This document shows, in pieces, positions 30,288-38,637 of a stretch of 64,000 nt of DNA; position 1 is the stretch's first letter, and every line of letters begins with the position of its first letter. Made by a program: the position numbers and the translations under genes. Source of the stretch: Serratia silvae (GTDB lineage Bacteria > Pseudomonadota > Gammaproteobacteria > Enterobacterales > Enterobacteriaceae); assembly GCF_023282985.1 (NCBI RefSeq), contig NZ_JAGQDC010000002.1, forward strand, positions 124,001 to 188,000, written 5' to 3'. The notes below the pieces were generated by a model. That model did no database searches. It was not told where the DNA came from and saw nothing but the letters and a program-made list of their open reading frames with translations.

Positions 30288-31484
30288 ATGTTAAGGGTGG
30301 AGATGCTCAGTACCGGTGATGAGGTGCTGCACGGGCAAATTATTGATACTAACGCCGCCTGGCTGGCAGATTACCTGTTCCAGCAAGGCTTACCGATGAG
30401 CGGGCGCGAAACGGTGGGGGATAACCTCTCCTCTCTGATCGAAACCCTGCAGGAACGTAGCCATATTGCCGACGTGTTGATCGTTAATGGCGGTCTGGGG
30501 CCAACCAGCGATGACCTCAGCGCGTTGGCTGCAGCAAAGGCTTGCGCTACTGAGCTAGTCGAACATCCTGAATGGATCGCCCGTATGGAGGCCTACTTTG
30601 CGGAACGCGGCCGTCCGATGGCGGCTTCCAACCGTAAACAGGCACGGATCCCGGCTAATGCGGAAATGCTGGATAACCGCGTTGGCACCGCCTGTGGTTT
30701 TGCCTTAACGCTGAACAAGTGCCGTATGTTCTTTACGCCGGGCGTGCCTTCCGAATTTAAAGTGATGGTAGAAGAGCAAATCCTGCCGCGCCTGCGCCAG
30801 GGTTTTACTCTGCCTGAGCCGCCGTTGTGTCTTCGCCTAACGACCTTCGGTACTTCGGAAAGCGACTTGGCCGCCGAATTGGACGGTATGCTTTTGCCGC
30901 CAGGCGTAGTGTTGGGTTATCGCTCTTCCAGCCCGATTATTGAACTGAAGTTGACCGGTCCACAGGTTCAGCGTGCCGCGATGGAACAAGCCTGGCAGCG
31001 AGTACGGCAGGTCGCGGGTGACAATACGATTTTTGAAGGTACGGCTGGGCTACCGGCAGAGCTAACGCAATGCTTACAGCAGCAGAACTTGACGTTGGCG
31101 CTGAGCGAGCAATTTACCGCCGGGCTAATCAATTTGCAGTTGCAGAGCGAAGCGGCCCCGCTGGCCGGTGGTGAACTGTTACCTGCGCATTGCACCGAGA
31201 CGCTGACAACGCTGCTGGCGCGAGCCCAGTCTTTGGCTCAGCTTACCGGCGCGCAGTTAGCGTTGGCGGTTAGCGCCATGGAAGGGGAGCGGGTTAGCGT
31301 AGCCTTGCATACGCCAAAGGGCGGAATTGGCCAGACAGTGAGTTATCGCGCTACGCGTCATAGCCTGCGCTTACGTCAGGAATCGGTCGCGATGCTGGCG
31401 CTGGATATGCTGCGCCGTTGGCTGAATGGTGGCCAGGTTTGCGGCAAAAACGGCTGGCTGGAAATTGTGGAGATTATCGAGTAG
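30288..31484 (+). CDS. yfaY: CinA-like protein YfaY
   Basis: 398-residue protein with an N-terminal MoaB/MogA-like domain (competence-damage inducible type, residues 1 to about 170, with NGGLGPTSDD) and a C-terminal CinA/PncC-like region. It corresponds in size and sequence to E. coli YfaY. The nicotinamide-nucleotide amidase motif, normally AESCTGG, reads SEQFTAG, so the catalytic serine is replaced by Gln. Deamidase activity is therefore unlikely; the first domain might retain a pyrophosphatase-type activity. It is a single gene, followed by a hairpin without a T-run. Confidence 0.9.
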   Translation: MLRVEMLSTGDEVLHGQIIDTNAAWLADYLFQQGLPMSGRETVGDNLSSLIETLQERSHIADVLIVNGGLGPTSDDLSALAAAKACATELVEHPEWIARMEAYFAERGRPMAASNRKQARIPANAEMLDNRVGTACGFALTLNKCRMFFTPGVPSEFKVMVEEQILPRLRQGFTLPEPPLCLRLTTFGTSESDLAAELDGMLLPPGVVLGYRSSSPIIELKLTGPQVQRAAMEQAWQRVRQVAGDNTIFEGTAGLPAELTQCLQQQNLTLALSEQFTAGLINLQLQSEAAPLAGGELLPAHCTETLTTLLARAQSLAQLTGAQLALAVSAMEGERVSVALHTPKGGIGQTVSYRATRHSLRLRQESVAMLALDMLRRWLNGGQVCGKNGWLEIVEIIE

Positions 31485-31508
31485 AAGCATTTCCCAACAG
31501 GCTCAAAA

Positions 31509-31539
31509 CGTAGGGGTTTCCTCATGCAGTGCCCCTACG
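31509..31539 (+). other. hairpin after yfaY
   Basis: CGTAGGGG and CCCCTACG form a perfect 8-bp stem with a 15-nt loop. No T-run follows; it may be a weak terminator or an mRNA end protector. Confidence 0.45.
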
Positions 31540-32049
31540 CTCGAATATGCGCGTTCCCTACCAATTCAGCAAATCTCCGCCGGATCACCATGTCGGGGCG
31601 CCGCATGCTGCGCTGGTTTTTAAAATCAATGAGCTAGTTAGAATTGAGCTGTCTAACAACTGGCTAGCAGGGAATAGTCGACATTATCGGAGAGAAACTT
31701 GTTGATGGCGGTGATATATCCCAGATTAATTGTTTCTTTTTTGTTGGATTATCGTGTGTGCTTCTTTTGGTGGGCTTGATTGTATCTTGTTGATTGTTAA
31801 CGTTAATTAAAAAATTATAAGTTAATTATTTACGTTTTTTTATTAACTTTTTATTATCTATAGTTATTACCTATCAAACGACAGAAATTTACCTGTATTT
31901 ATGTCTTCCAAAAGCCATGGCCGTTGAATTACCATCTTGCCCCTCAATTTTTCCTTTTAGTTTTTTGTTTCGTCTAAACAACAAAATTCGGAATTAGATG
32001 TTTATTTATTGGTTAGTCATGGAGGAAGTGTCCGGCCTAGGGATGGTCA
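31540..32049. other. AT-rich non-coding region upstream of the fimbrial operon
   Basis: About 500 nt without a convincing gene. From about 31720 it is strongly AT-rich with A and T tracts, in contrast to the GC-rich nuo and men regions. This composition is typical of H-NS-silenced fimbrial promoters. No promoter could be chosen with confidence. Confidence 0.6.
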
Positions 32050-32079
32050 ATGTTGGTTAATCTCAAAAATGGTACTTAA
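32050..32079 (+). CDS. possible 9-codon leader peptide of fimbrial subunit 1
   Basis: ATG followed by LVNLKNGT and TAA. The stop codon directly abuts the subunit ATG (TAAATG). AGGG lies 7 nt before the leader ATG, while the subunit start has no obvious ribosome-binding site of its own. Translation of the subunit by reinitiation is therefore plausible. The same leader, altered, precedes the other two subunit copies. Expression is not shown. Confidence 0.4.
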   Translation: MLVNLKNGT

Positions 32080-32778
32080 ATGAAATTGTTTAAAATGACA
32101 GCGCTGTCCCTTGTCTTCGCAACCTCTGTTGCTTCCCTCTCAGCAATGGCTGCAGAAACAGCTCAAATTACGGTGAAAGGATCTATCGTTCCTACCGCTT
32201 GTTCTATCTCTGTTGACGGCTCAGTTGACTTCGGCAATTTGACAGAAAGCGAGCTGAAAGGGAAAAAGAAAGAGCATAATGCTTACCAGCTAGGTTATAA
32301 GCCCGTTAATTTTAATATCCAATGTAACTCATCAGCAAAAGTAGCGTTATCTGCACAAGCCGACACCCCGGTTACTACCTCGCTCACTGCCAGTGTTGTG
32401 AGCTATGTCAGTGATACTGATAAAACGATTCGTAACGATATTGGTCAGCTTGCATCACTGGGATTAGTTGAAGATAAAGAGGTGGGCTATTATAGCGTTG
32501 TGCTTGCAAGTGCGACCTTGGATAGCAAAAGTGCTGAGTTTATCTCCTCTAAAGATGGTGGCGTTAATTGGACTGCGGTTTCTAATGCAGAAGGGCATCT
32601 GATGTATCAAGATGGCTCCGCATTACATAGCTGGGGGACAGAGACTTCGCCTCAGGCCGCTACCGATATCTCTGGTGTTATCAATATCTCTGCCGCAATT
32701 TCCCCTGCAATTGTGGAGAACATGAAAGACACTATCAGCTTTAGCACTAACACCACCCTAAGCCTACAGTACCTGTAA
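32080..32778 (+). CDS. fimbrial subunit 1, DUF1120-like
   Basis: 232-residue secreted protein with a signal peptide ending SAMA (about residue 24) before AETAQITVKG. Features typical of pilin-like subunits are the N-terminal beta-strand start, two cysteines (TACSIS and IQCNSS) likely to form a disulphide, and the C-terminal LSLQYL with alternating hydrophobic residues for donor-strand pairing. It resembles the DUF1120 proteins found next to chaperone-usher genes in enterics. It is the first gene of the operon and is followed by an 11-bp hairpin before the chaperone. Two paralogues of exactly the same length lie at 36778 and 37596. The receptor is unknown. Confidence 0.85.
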   Translation: MKLFKMTALSLVFATSVASLSAMAAETAQITVKGSIVPTACSISVDGSVDFGNLTESELKGKKKEHNAYQLGYKPVNFNIQCNSSAKVALSAQADTPVTTSLTASVVSYVSDTDKTIRNDIGQLASLGLVEDKEVGYYSVVLASATLDSKSAEFISSKDGGVNWTAVSNAEGHLMYQDGSALHSWGTETSPQAATDISGVINISAAISPAIVENMKDTISFSTNTTLSLQYL

Positions 32779-32790
32779 ACCCTCGGTGTC

Positions 32791-32816
32791 TTGTCTGGCA
32801 GTGGTCTGCCAGACAA
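32791..32816 (+). terminator. hairpin between subunit 1 and chaperone
   Basis: TTGTCTGGCAG-TGGT-CTGCCAGACAA, a perfect 11-bp stem, followed by TGTTTATCCG then TTGTTTTTT. It probably causes partial termination and raises the ratio of subunit to chaperone and usher. The same stem recurs at 37489. Confidence 0.65.
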
Positions 32817-32865
32817 TGTTTATCCGTTGTTTTTTATTAATACTGTTTTCTATGAGGTGTGTGTT

Positions 32866-33666
32866 ATGCATTTTCAATTACCTGCTTATTCTCTTTCCGT
32901 TAAGCGAATAATATCCAATAAGTTATTGCCTGAATTTAAGTCTTTTTCTGGACATAAAAATTTAAAATCAAATTTAGTACTGTGTGGTTTTTTGCTGGTC
33001 GCGTTAGCCATCTTCTCTACTCAGTCACGTGCATCTGGTGTATTACCGGAATCTTCAGCGGTCATTATTGATGAAGCGCAGAAGGGCGGCAGCATTAATG
33101 TTAAAAACACGGAAAATGTTCCGGTGCTGTTGTATACCAAAATTGTTGAGTTACCTGACGATCCGGCTCCACGCCTGGTTGTAACCCAACCAGTGGCTCG
33201 TTTGGAGCCAGGCCAGTCCCAACGTGTACGCTTTGTGTTGAACACCGATACTCCATTGCAGAGCGAACATATCAAACGCGTTTATTTTGAAGGTGTGACT
33301 GAACGAACCACGGATAACAGCCAGGTGTCTGTGAGCGTGCGTCAGGATCTGCCGGTGATTATCGTGCCAAAGGGGCTGAGTGCTAAACGTGACATGTGGA
33401 CCGATCTGGACTGGTCCGTTAGCGCAAACAAACTGAAGGTCACTAATACCGGCCGTCATGTGGTGCGTTTGACCTCACAGGTCAAACTGCAACCCGCAGG
33501 TAGTGTGCTGTCCCTGAGCAAGAGTTATATCCTGCCGGGAGAAACCCTGATGGTTACCGCACCTGCCGGTGTCCGTATCAGCGGCCAACAGCGGGTGGAG
33601 TTTTCCCCCGTCACTCGTTACGGGTTTAGTGTTGGTGTACAGACTGCCCCTCTGAGCGGGAAATAA
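32866..33666 (+). CDS. periplasmic fimbrial chaperone
   Basis: 266-residue PapD-like chaperone with two immunoglobulin-like domains. Conserved chaperone features include the strand VRFVLNTDTP preceded by LEPGQSQ and the subunit-capping strand motif region RVYFEGVTE. The frame starts at 32791 inside the hairpin, but ATG 32866 has GAGG 8 nt upstream. From this start about 35 residues (MHFQLPAYSLSVKR..) precede the hydrophobic signal core LVLCGFLLVALAIF and the cleavage region SRA. Such an n-region is unusually long. It delivers subunits to the usher encoded next. Confidence 0.88.
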   Translation: MHFQLPAYSLSVKRIISNKLLPEFKSFSGHKNLKSNLVLCGFLLVALAIFSTQSRASGVLPESSAVIIDEAQKGGSINVKNTENVPVLLYTKIVELPDDPAPRLVVTQPVARLEPGQSQRVRFVLNTDTPLQSEHIKRVYFEGVTERTTDNSQVSVSVRQDLPVIIVPKGLSAKRDMWTDLDWSVSANKLKVTNTGRHVVRLTSQVKLQPAGSVLSLSKSYILPGETLMVTAPAGVRISGQQRVEFSPVTRYGFSVGVQTAPLSGK

Positions 33667-33678
33667 TTTCTCACCACT

Positions 33679-36117
33679 ATGAAGACAGCCCGCCATTCAT
33701 TACTGACCTCGGCCATTATGCTGATCTGCTGGGGTTGCTCCGCACCAGCAGAAGGTGCCAAATTGACCAACTTCAGTGAAAGTCGGCTGAAAGCGCTGGG
33801 TATTGACCCATCTACCGCTGCCTACTTTGCGCAAGGAGGGCGTTTTACGCCAGGTATCACGGAAGTGGATCTGGAGGTAAACGGCACTCAACGGGGCATG
33901 AAGAGGTTGGCCTTTGGCCGCAGTGGTGAAATGTGTGCTGATGAATCGTTCTTCGCGTCTGCCGGTATTCGATTCGACTCCTCACTGCGGCAGGAGAGTG
34001 CAGGCGCAGATGCCTGCCCACAGCTTACCGAAGTCTGGCCGACCGCTACGGTTTCTCTGCTGCCAGCTACTCAGGAAGTGCATATTGTGGTGCCACCGGA
34101 AGCGGTGGAGAAGGAAAATGACCTAACGCATTTCCAGCAAGGTGGTGCGGCTGGTCTGCTGAATTATTCCGCTTATCGTTCCTATTTTTCGTCGTACGGT
34201 AATCACTCAAGCTTCAGTAACCTAAATCTGGAAAGCGGTTTTAACGCGGGTGACTGGATGGTGCGCGGTGCGCATAACCTGCGCCAGAGCAGTGAAGGTG
34301 GATTTACCTTAGACAACGCTTATGTGTACGCACAGAAAACTTTAGTAGATAGAAAGCAACTGTTGCAGGCCGGGCAAATAAACTTTTCCAATAATCTACT
34401 GGCTGGAGCATCCATCGATGGGATGCAACTGATACCACAGACCGCGCTCAGCAACCAGGGGGAAGGTGCGCAAGTGAGCGGTATTGCTCACGCGGATCAG
34501 TCACGGGTAGAAGTTCGCCAAAACGGTATCCTGATTTATTCCACGTTAGTGCCTGCCGGGCCCTTTACGCTAACGGAGCTTCCTATACTGAACAGCACCA
34601 GTGATCTGCAACTCAAGGTGATAACCCCAGATGGACAGGAAGAAGCCTATACAATCACTGCGGCATCATTTCGCAGTCTGGTACCAAAGGCCCCAGACAC
34701 CTGGTCTTTGGCGCTGGGGCGCTTGCGTATGGATAGCGTTAGCCAGGGCTATGAGCAGCCTTGGGTGGCCAGCCTGTCTGATGGCTGGGCGCTTTCTCAG
34801 CGGGTATTGCTGGAGGGCGGGGCAATTATCGCTTCTGGCTATCAGGGCAGCGGTGTGGGGATCACTGTTAGTCCGCGTCAGGAAGTCTCTTTGGGCTTGT
34901 CCGCCGCGCTGAGTCAGGATAAGAACCATGGCCGACAGGGGGCAAAGAGCACCGCTTCGGTGAACTGGCAAGCCCCACTGAATCTCGGATTTGGTGGTGA
35001 TGTCACTGTGTATTCTCCAGGCTATCGGGAACTGACGGACTCGGTTTCTACCAGCGATAGTCCCTACAGCCGCACCAGCGCCGGATTGCGGATGAATTGG
35101 CACCAAGCGACGCTGGGCAACATTTCGCTCTCTGCCAGCCAAACTCGTCAGGGGGGTAACAGTGGGGATACTCGGCGCCTGATGGCCACCTGGAACCGAA
35201 ATTTTGGCTTTGTGACCGCCTCGGTAAACTGGCAACGCCAGAGCCGGAGTTTACACAACTGCAACGCCGCTTACCGATGCAGCAATACCGATCGCGACAG
35301 CCTGTTCGTTAACCTCAGTTTTCCACTGGGTGGCCAGGTGGTCAGCAGCTATTATCGCCATACGCCAGATTCAGCGGCAGCGGGTCTGCAAACGAGCGGT
35401 GGCCTGACGGAAAACAGCAATTGGTCATTGGCGGCAGAACACAGCATGACACAGGAACGCGATACCAGCCTGTCAGGTAGCCTTAACGGCAACCTGCACT
35501 ATACCACTGCTGGACTATATGGTTACGCGGCGACGGACCATACCCGTAATTACTCCGGTACTTTGTCGGGTGGTATCGTAGTCCATCAGGAAGGCGTGGT
35601 GTTCTCACCGCATAAGATTAATGACACCTTCGGCGTGGTGGCGGTGGAGCCCGCTGTTGGTGGGGTTGAAATCAGCACCCCACAGGGAAAAGTGTGGACC
35701 GACTGGCGAGGTAAAGCGGTGGTGCCGGGTTTGCCTGCTTATGCCGTGGGCCGAATAGAGTTAAACACAGAACAATTGCCAGAAAATACTGATGTTAGCA
35801 ATGGCTACCGGCAAATCGTGGCGGGTCACGGGGCGGTAACCAATACCCATTTTCTTTTGCAGCAGACGCGCAATGGGCTGTTGGCGGTAACGCTGATGGA
35901 TGGTTCGCCGCTGCCGAAAGGCAGTGCCATTATCGCGCAAGACGGTAGCTATGTGACCACGGCGGTTGATGCCGGCACCGTGTTTCTTACCGACCTGAAT
36001 GACAAACGCCCGCTGGTGGCGCGTTGGCAGGAGCAGCAATGCAGCCTGCACTATTCCGTACCGGAAAAAGCGCTAAAGGGGGGAGCTTATGAAAATATCA
36101 CCGCCAAATGTAGTTAA
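33679..36117 (+). CDS. outer-membrane fimbrial usher
   Basis: 812-residue usher of the FimD/PapC superfamily that assembles and exports the subunits. A signal peptide (about 27 residues, ending AEGA) is followed by an N-terminal chaperone-binding domain, a central 24-strand beta-barrel rich in aromatic/Gly/Ser patterns, and a plug segment containing SRVEVRQNGILIYSTLVPAG. C-terminal domains end with the usual cysteine pair (EQQCSLHY and ITAKCS). It sits 12 nt after the chaperone gene. It resembles ushers associated with DUF1120 subunits such as the E. coli yhc operon, a link made from memory. Confidence 0.92.
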   Translation: MKTARHSLLTSAIMLICWGCSAPAEGAKLTNFSESRLKALGIDPSTAAYFAQGGRFTPGITEVDLEVNGTQRGMKRLAFGRSGEMCADESFFASAGIRFDSSLRQESAGADACPQLTEVWPTATVSLLPATQEVHIVVPPEAVEKENDLTHFQQGGAAGLLNYSAYRSYFSSYGNHSSFSNLNLESGFNAGDWMVRGAHNLRQSSEGGFTLDNAYVYAQKTLVDRKQLLQAGQINFSNNLLAGASIDGMQLIPQTALSNQGEGAQVSGIAHADQSRVEVRQNGILIYSTLVPAGPFTLTELPILNSTSDLQLKVITPDGQEEAYTITAASFRSLVPKAPDTWSLALGRLRMDSVSQGYEQPWVASLSDGWALSQRVLLEGGAIIASGYQGSGVGITVSPRQEVSLGLSAALSQDKNHGRQGAKSTASVNWQAPLNLGFGGDVTVYSPGYRELTDSVSTSDSPYSRTSAGLRMNWHQATLGNISLSASQTRQGGNSGDTRRLMATWNRNFGFVTASVNWQRQSRSLHNCNAAYRCSNTDRDSLFVNLSFPLGGQVVSSYYRHTPDSAAAGLQTSGGLTENSNWSLAAEHSMTQERDTSLSGSLNGNLHYTTAGLYGYAATDHTRNYSGTLSGGIVVHQEGVVFSPHKINDTFGVVAVEPAVGGVEISTPQGKVWTDWRGKAVVPGLPAYAVGRIELNTEQLPENTDVSNGYRQIVAGHGAVTNTHFLLQQTRNGLLAVTLMDGSPLPKGSAIIAQDGSYVTTAVDAGTVFLTDLNDKRPLVARWQEQQCSLHYSVPEKALKGGAYENITAKCS

Positions 36118-36138
36118 TCGCATAACAAAGGTGGATGT

Positions 36139-36696
36139 GTGAAACGGAAAACCATCACATTAATCCGGGGATTGAGCCTTATCACCCTGCTGTGGTTTGT
36201 CACGCCGTACAGCATGGCACAGAACTGTCAGGTAGTCGTATCACACCCGGAGATACAGTTGGGCAAGCAACGCCATACTGCAAACGCAGCAACGCTGTTT
36301 ACTCGGCAAGAGGTGACAGTTGTCGCTGAGTGTGTGGGGGAGGGGCCAATCACCTTGCTGATTGACGGTACGCCGGATGAGGGGGGGCAACACTTTCACT
36401 TTGGTGCTATGGGCAGGATGACACTGTCGTTGCTGGCAGCACAATATGATGGCGGAGACACCGGGCTGAGGCTGAGTTCTGCGTCGCAGGGCGAAAAGCA
36501 GCTATCACCTGGCTCGTCAGTGTTACTGCCTCCTGGTAGCCAGCTTACTACGCTCGCACCCGCGGTTGCCGGGAAGGAGACTCATTTGCTGACGTTGCAA
36601 CTGCGCCTGGATTTTCCAGCATCGGGGGATGAGGGCCGGATCCGTGATCTGACGGAACTGGGCGGTCAAGTGAGGTTTGAGGCACGGCAGTACTAG
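36139..36696 (+). CDS. minor fimbrial subunit or tip protein
   Basis: 185-residue secreted protein with a 27-residue signal peptide (ending SMA before QNC). Cys30 and Cys65 probably form the conserved disulphide of pilin domains. It is different from the 232-residue subunits. Its position directly after the usher, 21 nt away, suggests a tip or initiator subunit. The GTG start is preceded by AAAGGTGGA; an overlapping ATG at 36135 is in another frame. No database family is recognised with certainty. Confidence 0.75.
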   Translation: MKRKTITLIRGLSLITLLWFVTPYSMAQNCQVVVSHPEIQLGKQRHTANAATLFTRQEVTVVAECVGEGPITLLIDGTPDEGGQHFHFGAMGRMTLSLLAAQYDGGDTGLRLSSASQGEKQLSPGSSVLLPPGSQLTTLAPAVAGKETHLLTLQLRLDFPASGDEGRIRDLTELGGQVRFEARQY

Positions 36697-36747
36697 TTAT
36701 TGCCTCTGTTTTGGTTATGGAAGAGGTATTCAATCTAGGGATGGTCA

Positions 36748-36777
36748 ATGTTAGTTAATCTGAATAATGGTACTGAA
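36748..36777 (+). other. leader reading frame fused to fimbrial subunit 2
   Basis: Homologue of the 9-codon leader at 32050 (reads MLVNLNNGTE) in which the stop codon is GAA instead of TAA, so it runs in frame into the subunit start at 36778. AGGG is again 7 nt before its ATG. If used, subunit 2 would carry ten extra residues ahead of its signal peptide. Confidence 0.45.
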
Positions 36778-37476
36778 ATGAACGTATTTAAAATTACAGC
36801 GCTGTCTCTTGTCATCGCCACCTCTGCCGGTTCCCTGTCTGCGATGGCAGCGGAAACATCCCAAATTACGGTGAAAGGGGCGGTATTCCCTTCAGCCTGT
36901 TCCATCTCTGTTGATGGTACAGCTGACTTCGGCAATTTGAAAAAAAACGAGCTGAAAGAAAAACCTAAAGAGCAAAATGCCTACCATTTAGGCTATAAGC
37001 CCATTAATTTTAATATCCACTGTAACTCTGCCGCCAAAGTGGCGTTATCCGCACAGGCAGATACTCCACCTACAGGCCCGAGCACTATCGGTATTACGAG
37101 CTATATTAGTGATACGGAGAAAACACTTCAGTCATTGCCTGCACAGCTTGCATCACTGGCACTCATTGATGGTGAAGACATCGGCTATTTTACCGTGGCG
37201 CTTGCAAGTGTCGCCTTGGATGGCAAAAACGCCGAGCTTATCTTTTCTCAAGATAATGGCGGCAGTTGGCAAGCAGTCTCTGGACCCCGCACTCATGTGA
37301 TGTACCAGGATGGTTCTGTATTCCATGGTTGGGGGAAAGACACCACACCGCAAGAAGCCAGCGATATCTCTGGTGTTATCACTATCTCTGCTGCAGTTTA
37401 TCCTGAGATTGTGGACAAGATGAACGACGCCATCCGCTTTGACACCGGCACTACCTTAAGCCTGCACTATCTGTAA
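36778..37476 (+). CDS. fimbrial subunit 2, DUF1120-like
   Basis: 232-residue secreted paralogue of subunit 1. It has the same signal peptide style (SAMA before AETSQITVKG), the same cysteine pair (SACSIS, IHCNSA), the long shared stretch around KVALSAQADTP, and the C-terminal LSLHYL. An in-frame ATG at 36748 would add ten leader-derived residues; ATG 36778 is chosen because it aligns exactly with the starts of the two paralogues. The gene lies downstream of the minor subunit and is followed by a copy of the 11-bp hairpin. Confidence 0.83.
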   Translation: MNVFKITALSLVIATSAGSLSAMAAETSQITVKGAVFPSACSISVDGTADFGNLKKNELKEKPKEQNAYHLGYKPINFNIHCNSAAKVALSAQADTPPTGPSTIGITSYISDTEKTLQSLPAQLASLALIDGEDIGYFTVALASVALDGKNAELIFSQDNGGSWQAVSGPRTHVMYQDGSVFHGWGKDTTPQEASDISGVITISAAVYPEIVDKMNDAIRFDTGTTLSLHYL

Positions 37477-37488
37477 ACCCCCCGCATA

Positions 37489-37514
37489 TTGTCTGGCAGT
37501 GGCCTGCCAGACAA
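37489..37514 (+). terminator. hairpin after subunit 2
   Basis: TTGTCTGGCAG-TGGC-CTGCCAGACAA, the same 11-bp stem as at 32791 with one loop change, followed by TGTTTACTCG. It was evidently copied with the subunit gene. Confidence 0.65.
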
Positions 37515-37568
37515 TGTTTACTCGCTGTGCTTTGTTATCACAGAACCTAGGGGGAGTTGTAATTAATA

Positions 37569-37595
37569 TTGGGTAATTTTAAAAATGGTATTTAA
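37569..37595 (+). other. decayed leader reading frame before subunit 3
   Basis: TTG-initiated 8-codon frame (GNFKNGI after the first codon) ending TAA directly against the subunit ATG. It aligns base for base with the leader at 32050, but the former ATG is ATA here. An AGGGGGAG lies further upstream than in the other copies. Probably a degenerate copy. Confidence 0.35.
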
Positions 37596-38294
37596 ATGAA
37601 AGTGTTTAAAATGACAGTGCTGTCCTTTGCTCTTGTTGCCTCTGCCGGCTCTCTTTCTGCGATGGCGGCGGAAACTGCCCAAATTACGGTGAAAGGTGCT
37701 GTCATTCCTGCCGCCTGTTCCATCTCTGTTGATGGTTCAGCTGATTTCGGCAATTTGGCAGATAGCGCTCAGCCAAGACAGGCTAAAAACCACATGGCAT
37801 ATCATTTAGGCTATAAGCTCATTAGCTTTAATATCCAATGCGACTCTACTGTAAAAGCGGCATTATATGCACAAGCTGACAACTTACCTACAGCCCAGAG
37901 TCCTTTTGGCGTTACGAACTACATTAGTGAGATTAAAAAAACGATTCGTACTGATAACGGACAGATTGCTTCCCTGGGACTGCTTGATGATCAAGACATG
38001 GGTTATTTTATCACTATGCTGGCAAGCGCTACCTTGGATGGAGAAAGCGCAGAGCTCATGTTCTCCAAAGATAACGGAGTTCATTGGAACGCAGTCACTG
38101 AGCTAGACGATCATGTGCTGTATCAGGATGGCTCTGTACTCCATAGCTGGGGGAGCGGTATCACACCACAGGAAGCCACTAATATCTCGGGTGTTATCAA
38201 GATTTCTGCTGCAATTGATCCTAAAGTAGTGGATGAGCTGAAAGACGCCGTCAACTTTAATACTGGCACCACCCTAAGCCTGCAGTACCTGTAA
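37596..38294 (+). CDS. fimbrial subunit 3, DUF1120-like
   Basis: 232-residue secreted protein, third paralogue and last gene of the fimbrial cluster. It has a signal peptide (SAMA before AETAQITVKG), the cysteine pair (AACSIS, IQCDST), and the C-terminal LSLQYL identical to subunit 1. It is the most diverged in the central region (for example DSAQPRQAKNHMAY where the others have ELK..KKEHNAY). It is convergent with yfaE, 82 nt away. Confidence 0.83.
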   Translation: MKVFKMTVLSFALVASAGSLSAMAAETAQITVKGAVIPAACSISVDGSADFGNLADSAQPRQAKNHMAYHLGYKLISFNIQCDSTVKAALYAQADNLPTAQSPFGVTNYISEIKKTIRTDNGQIASLGLLDDQDMGYFITMLASATLDGESAELMFSKDNGVHWNAVTELDDHVLYQDGSVLHSWGSGITPQEATNISGVIKISAAIDPKVVDELKDAVNFNTGTTLSLQYL

Positions 38295-38376
38295 ACTCAC
38301 GACTTGCCACGTGCCCAATTGGCCGCCAGTGGCGCTCACATGCCATTGGGGGACACAGCCTGATTTTGTGCGCAGC

Positions 38377-38637
38377 CTAGATTTCTAGTTCAATATCCAC
38401 GGCAGGCATGCAGCAGCAAGGCAGGATCTCGCCGTGATTGATAAATGCCAACGGCTGCTGGTGGTAAGCGACCTCACCCTTCAGTAATTTCACTCGGCAG
38501 GCACCGCAATAACCGGAGCGGCATTGGTATTCCACCGCCACCTCATGCAGTTCAAGCACGTCGAGCAGGCATCTCTCACCTTCGGGGCAGGAGAGCTGCG
38601 TACCGGTGGTACGCAGCGTGATGGTTGGTGCAGCCAC
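38377..38637 (-). CDS. yfaE: [2Fe-2S] ferredoxin YfaE
   Basis: 86-residue plant-type ferredoxin, with cluster ligands Cys39, Cys44 and Cys47 (YQCRSGYCGAC) and a further Cys in ILPCCC at 74-76. In E. coli YfaE reduces the NrdB diiron centre for radical maintenance and biosynthesis. The GTG start abuts the nrdB stop codon (TAAGTG on the minus strand), so the genes are coupled. Nearly the same length as E. coli YfaE (84). Confidence 0.94.
   Translation of the reverse strand: MAAPTITLRTTGTQLSCPEGERCLLDVLELHEVAVEYQCRSGYCGACRVKLLKGEVAYHQQPLAFINHGEILPCCCMPAVDIELEI

Noticed and set aside
38295-38376. Terminator between fimbrial subunit 3 and yfaE
   Set aside because: CCCAAT/ATTGGG and inner GC-rich pieces could fold, but pairing is imperfect and no T-run is present on either strand.
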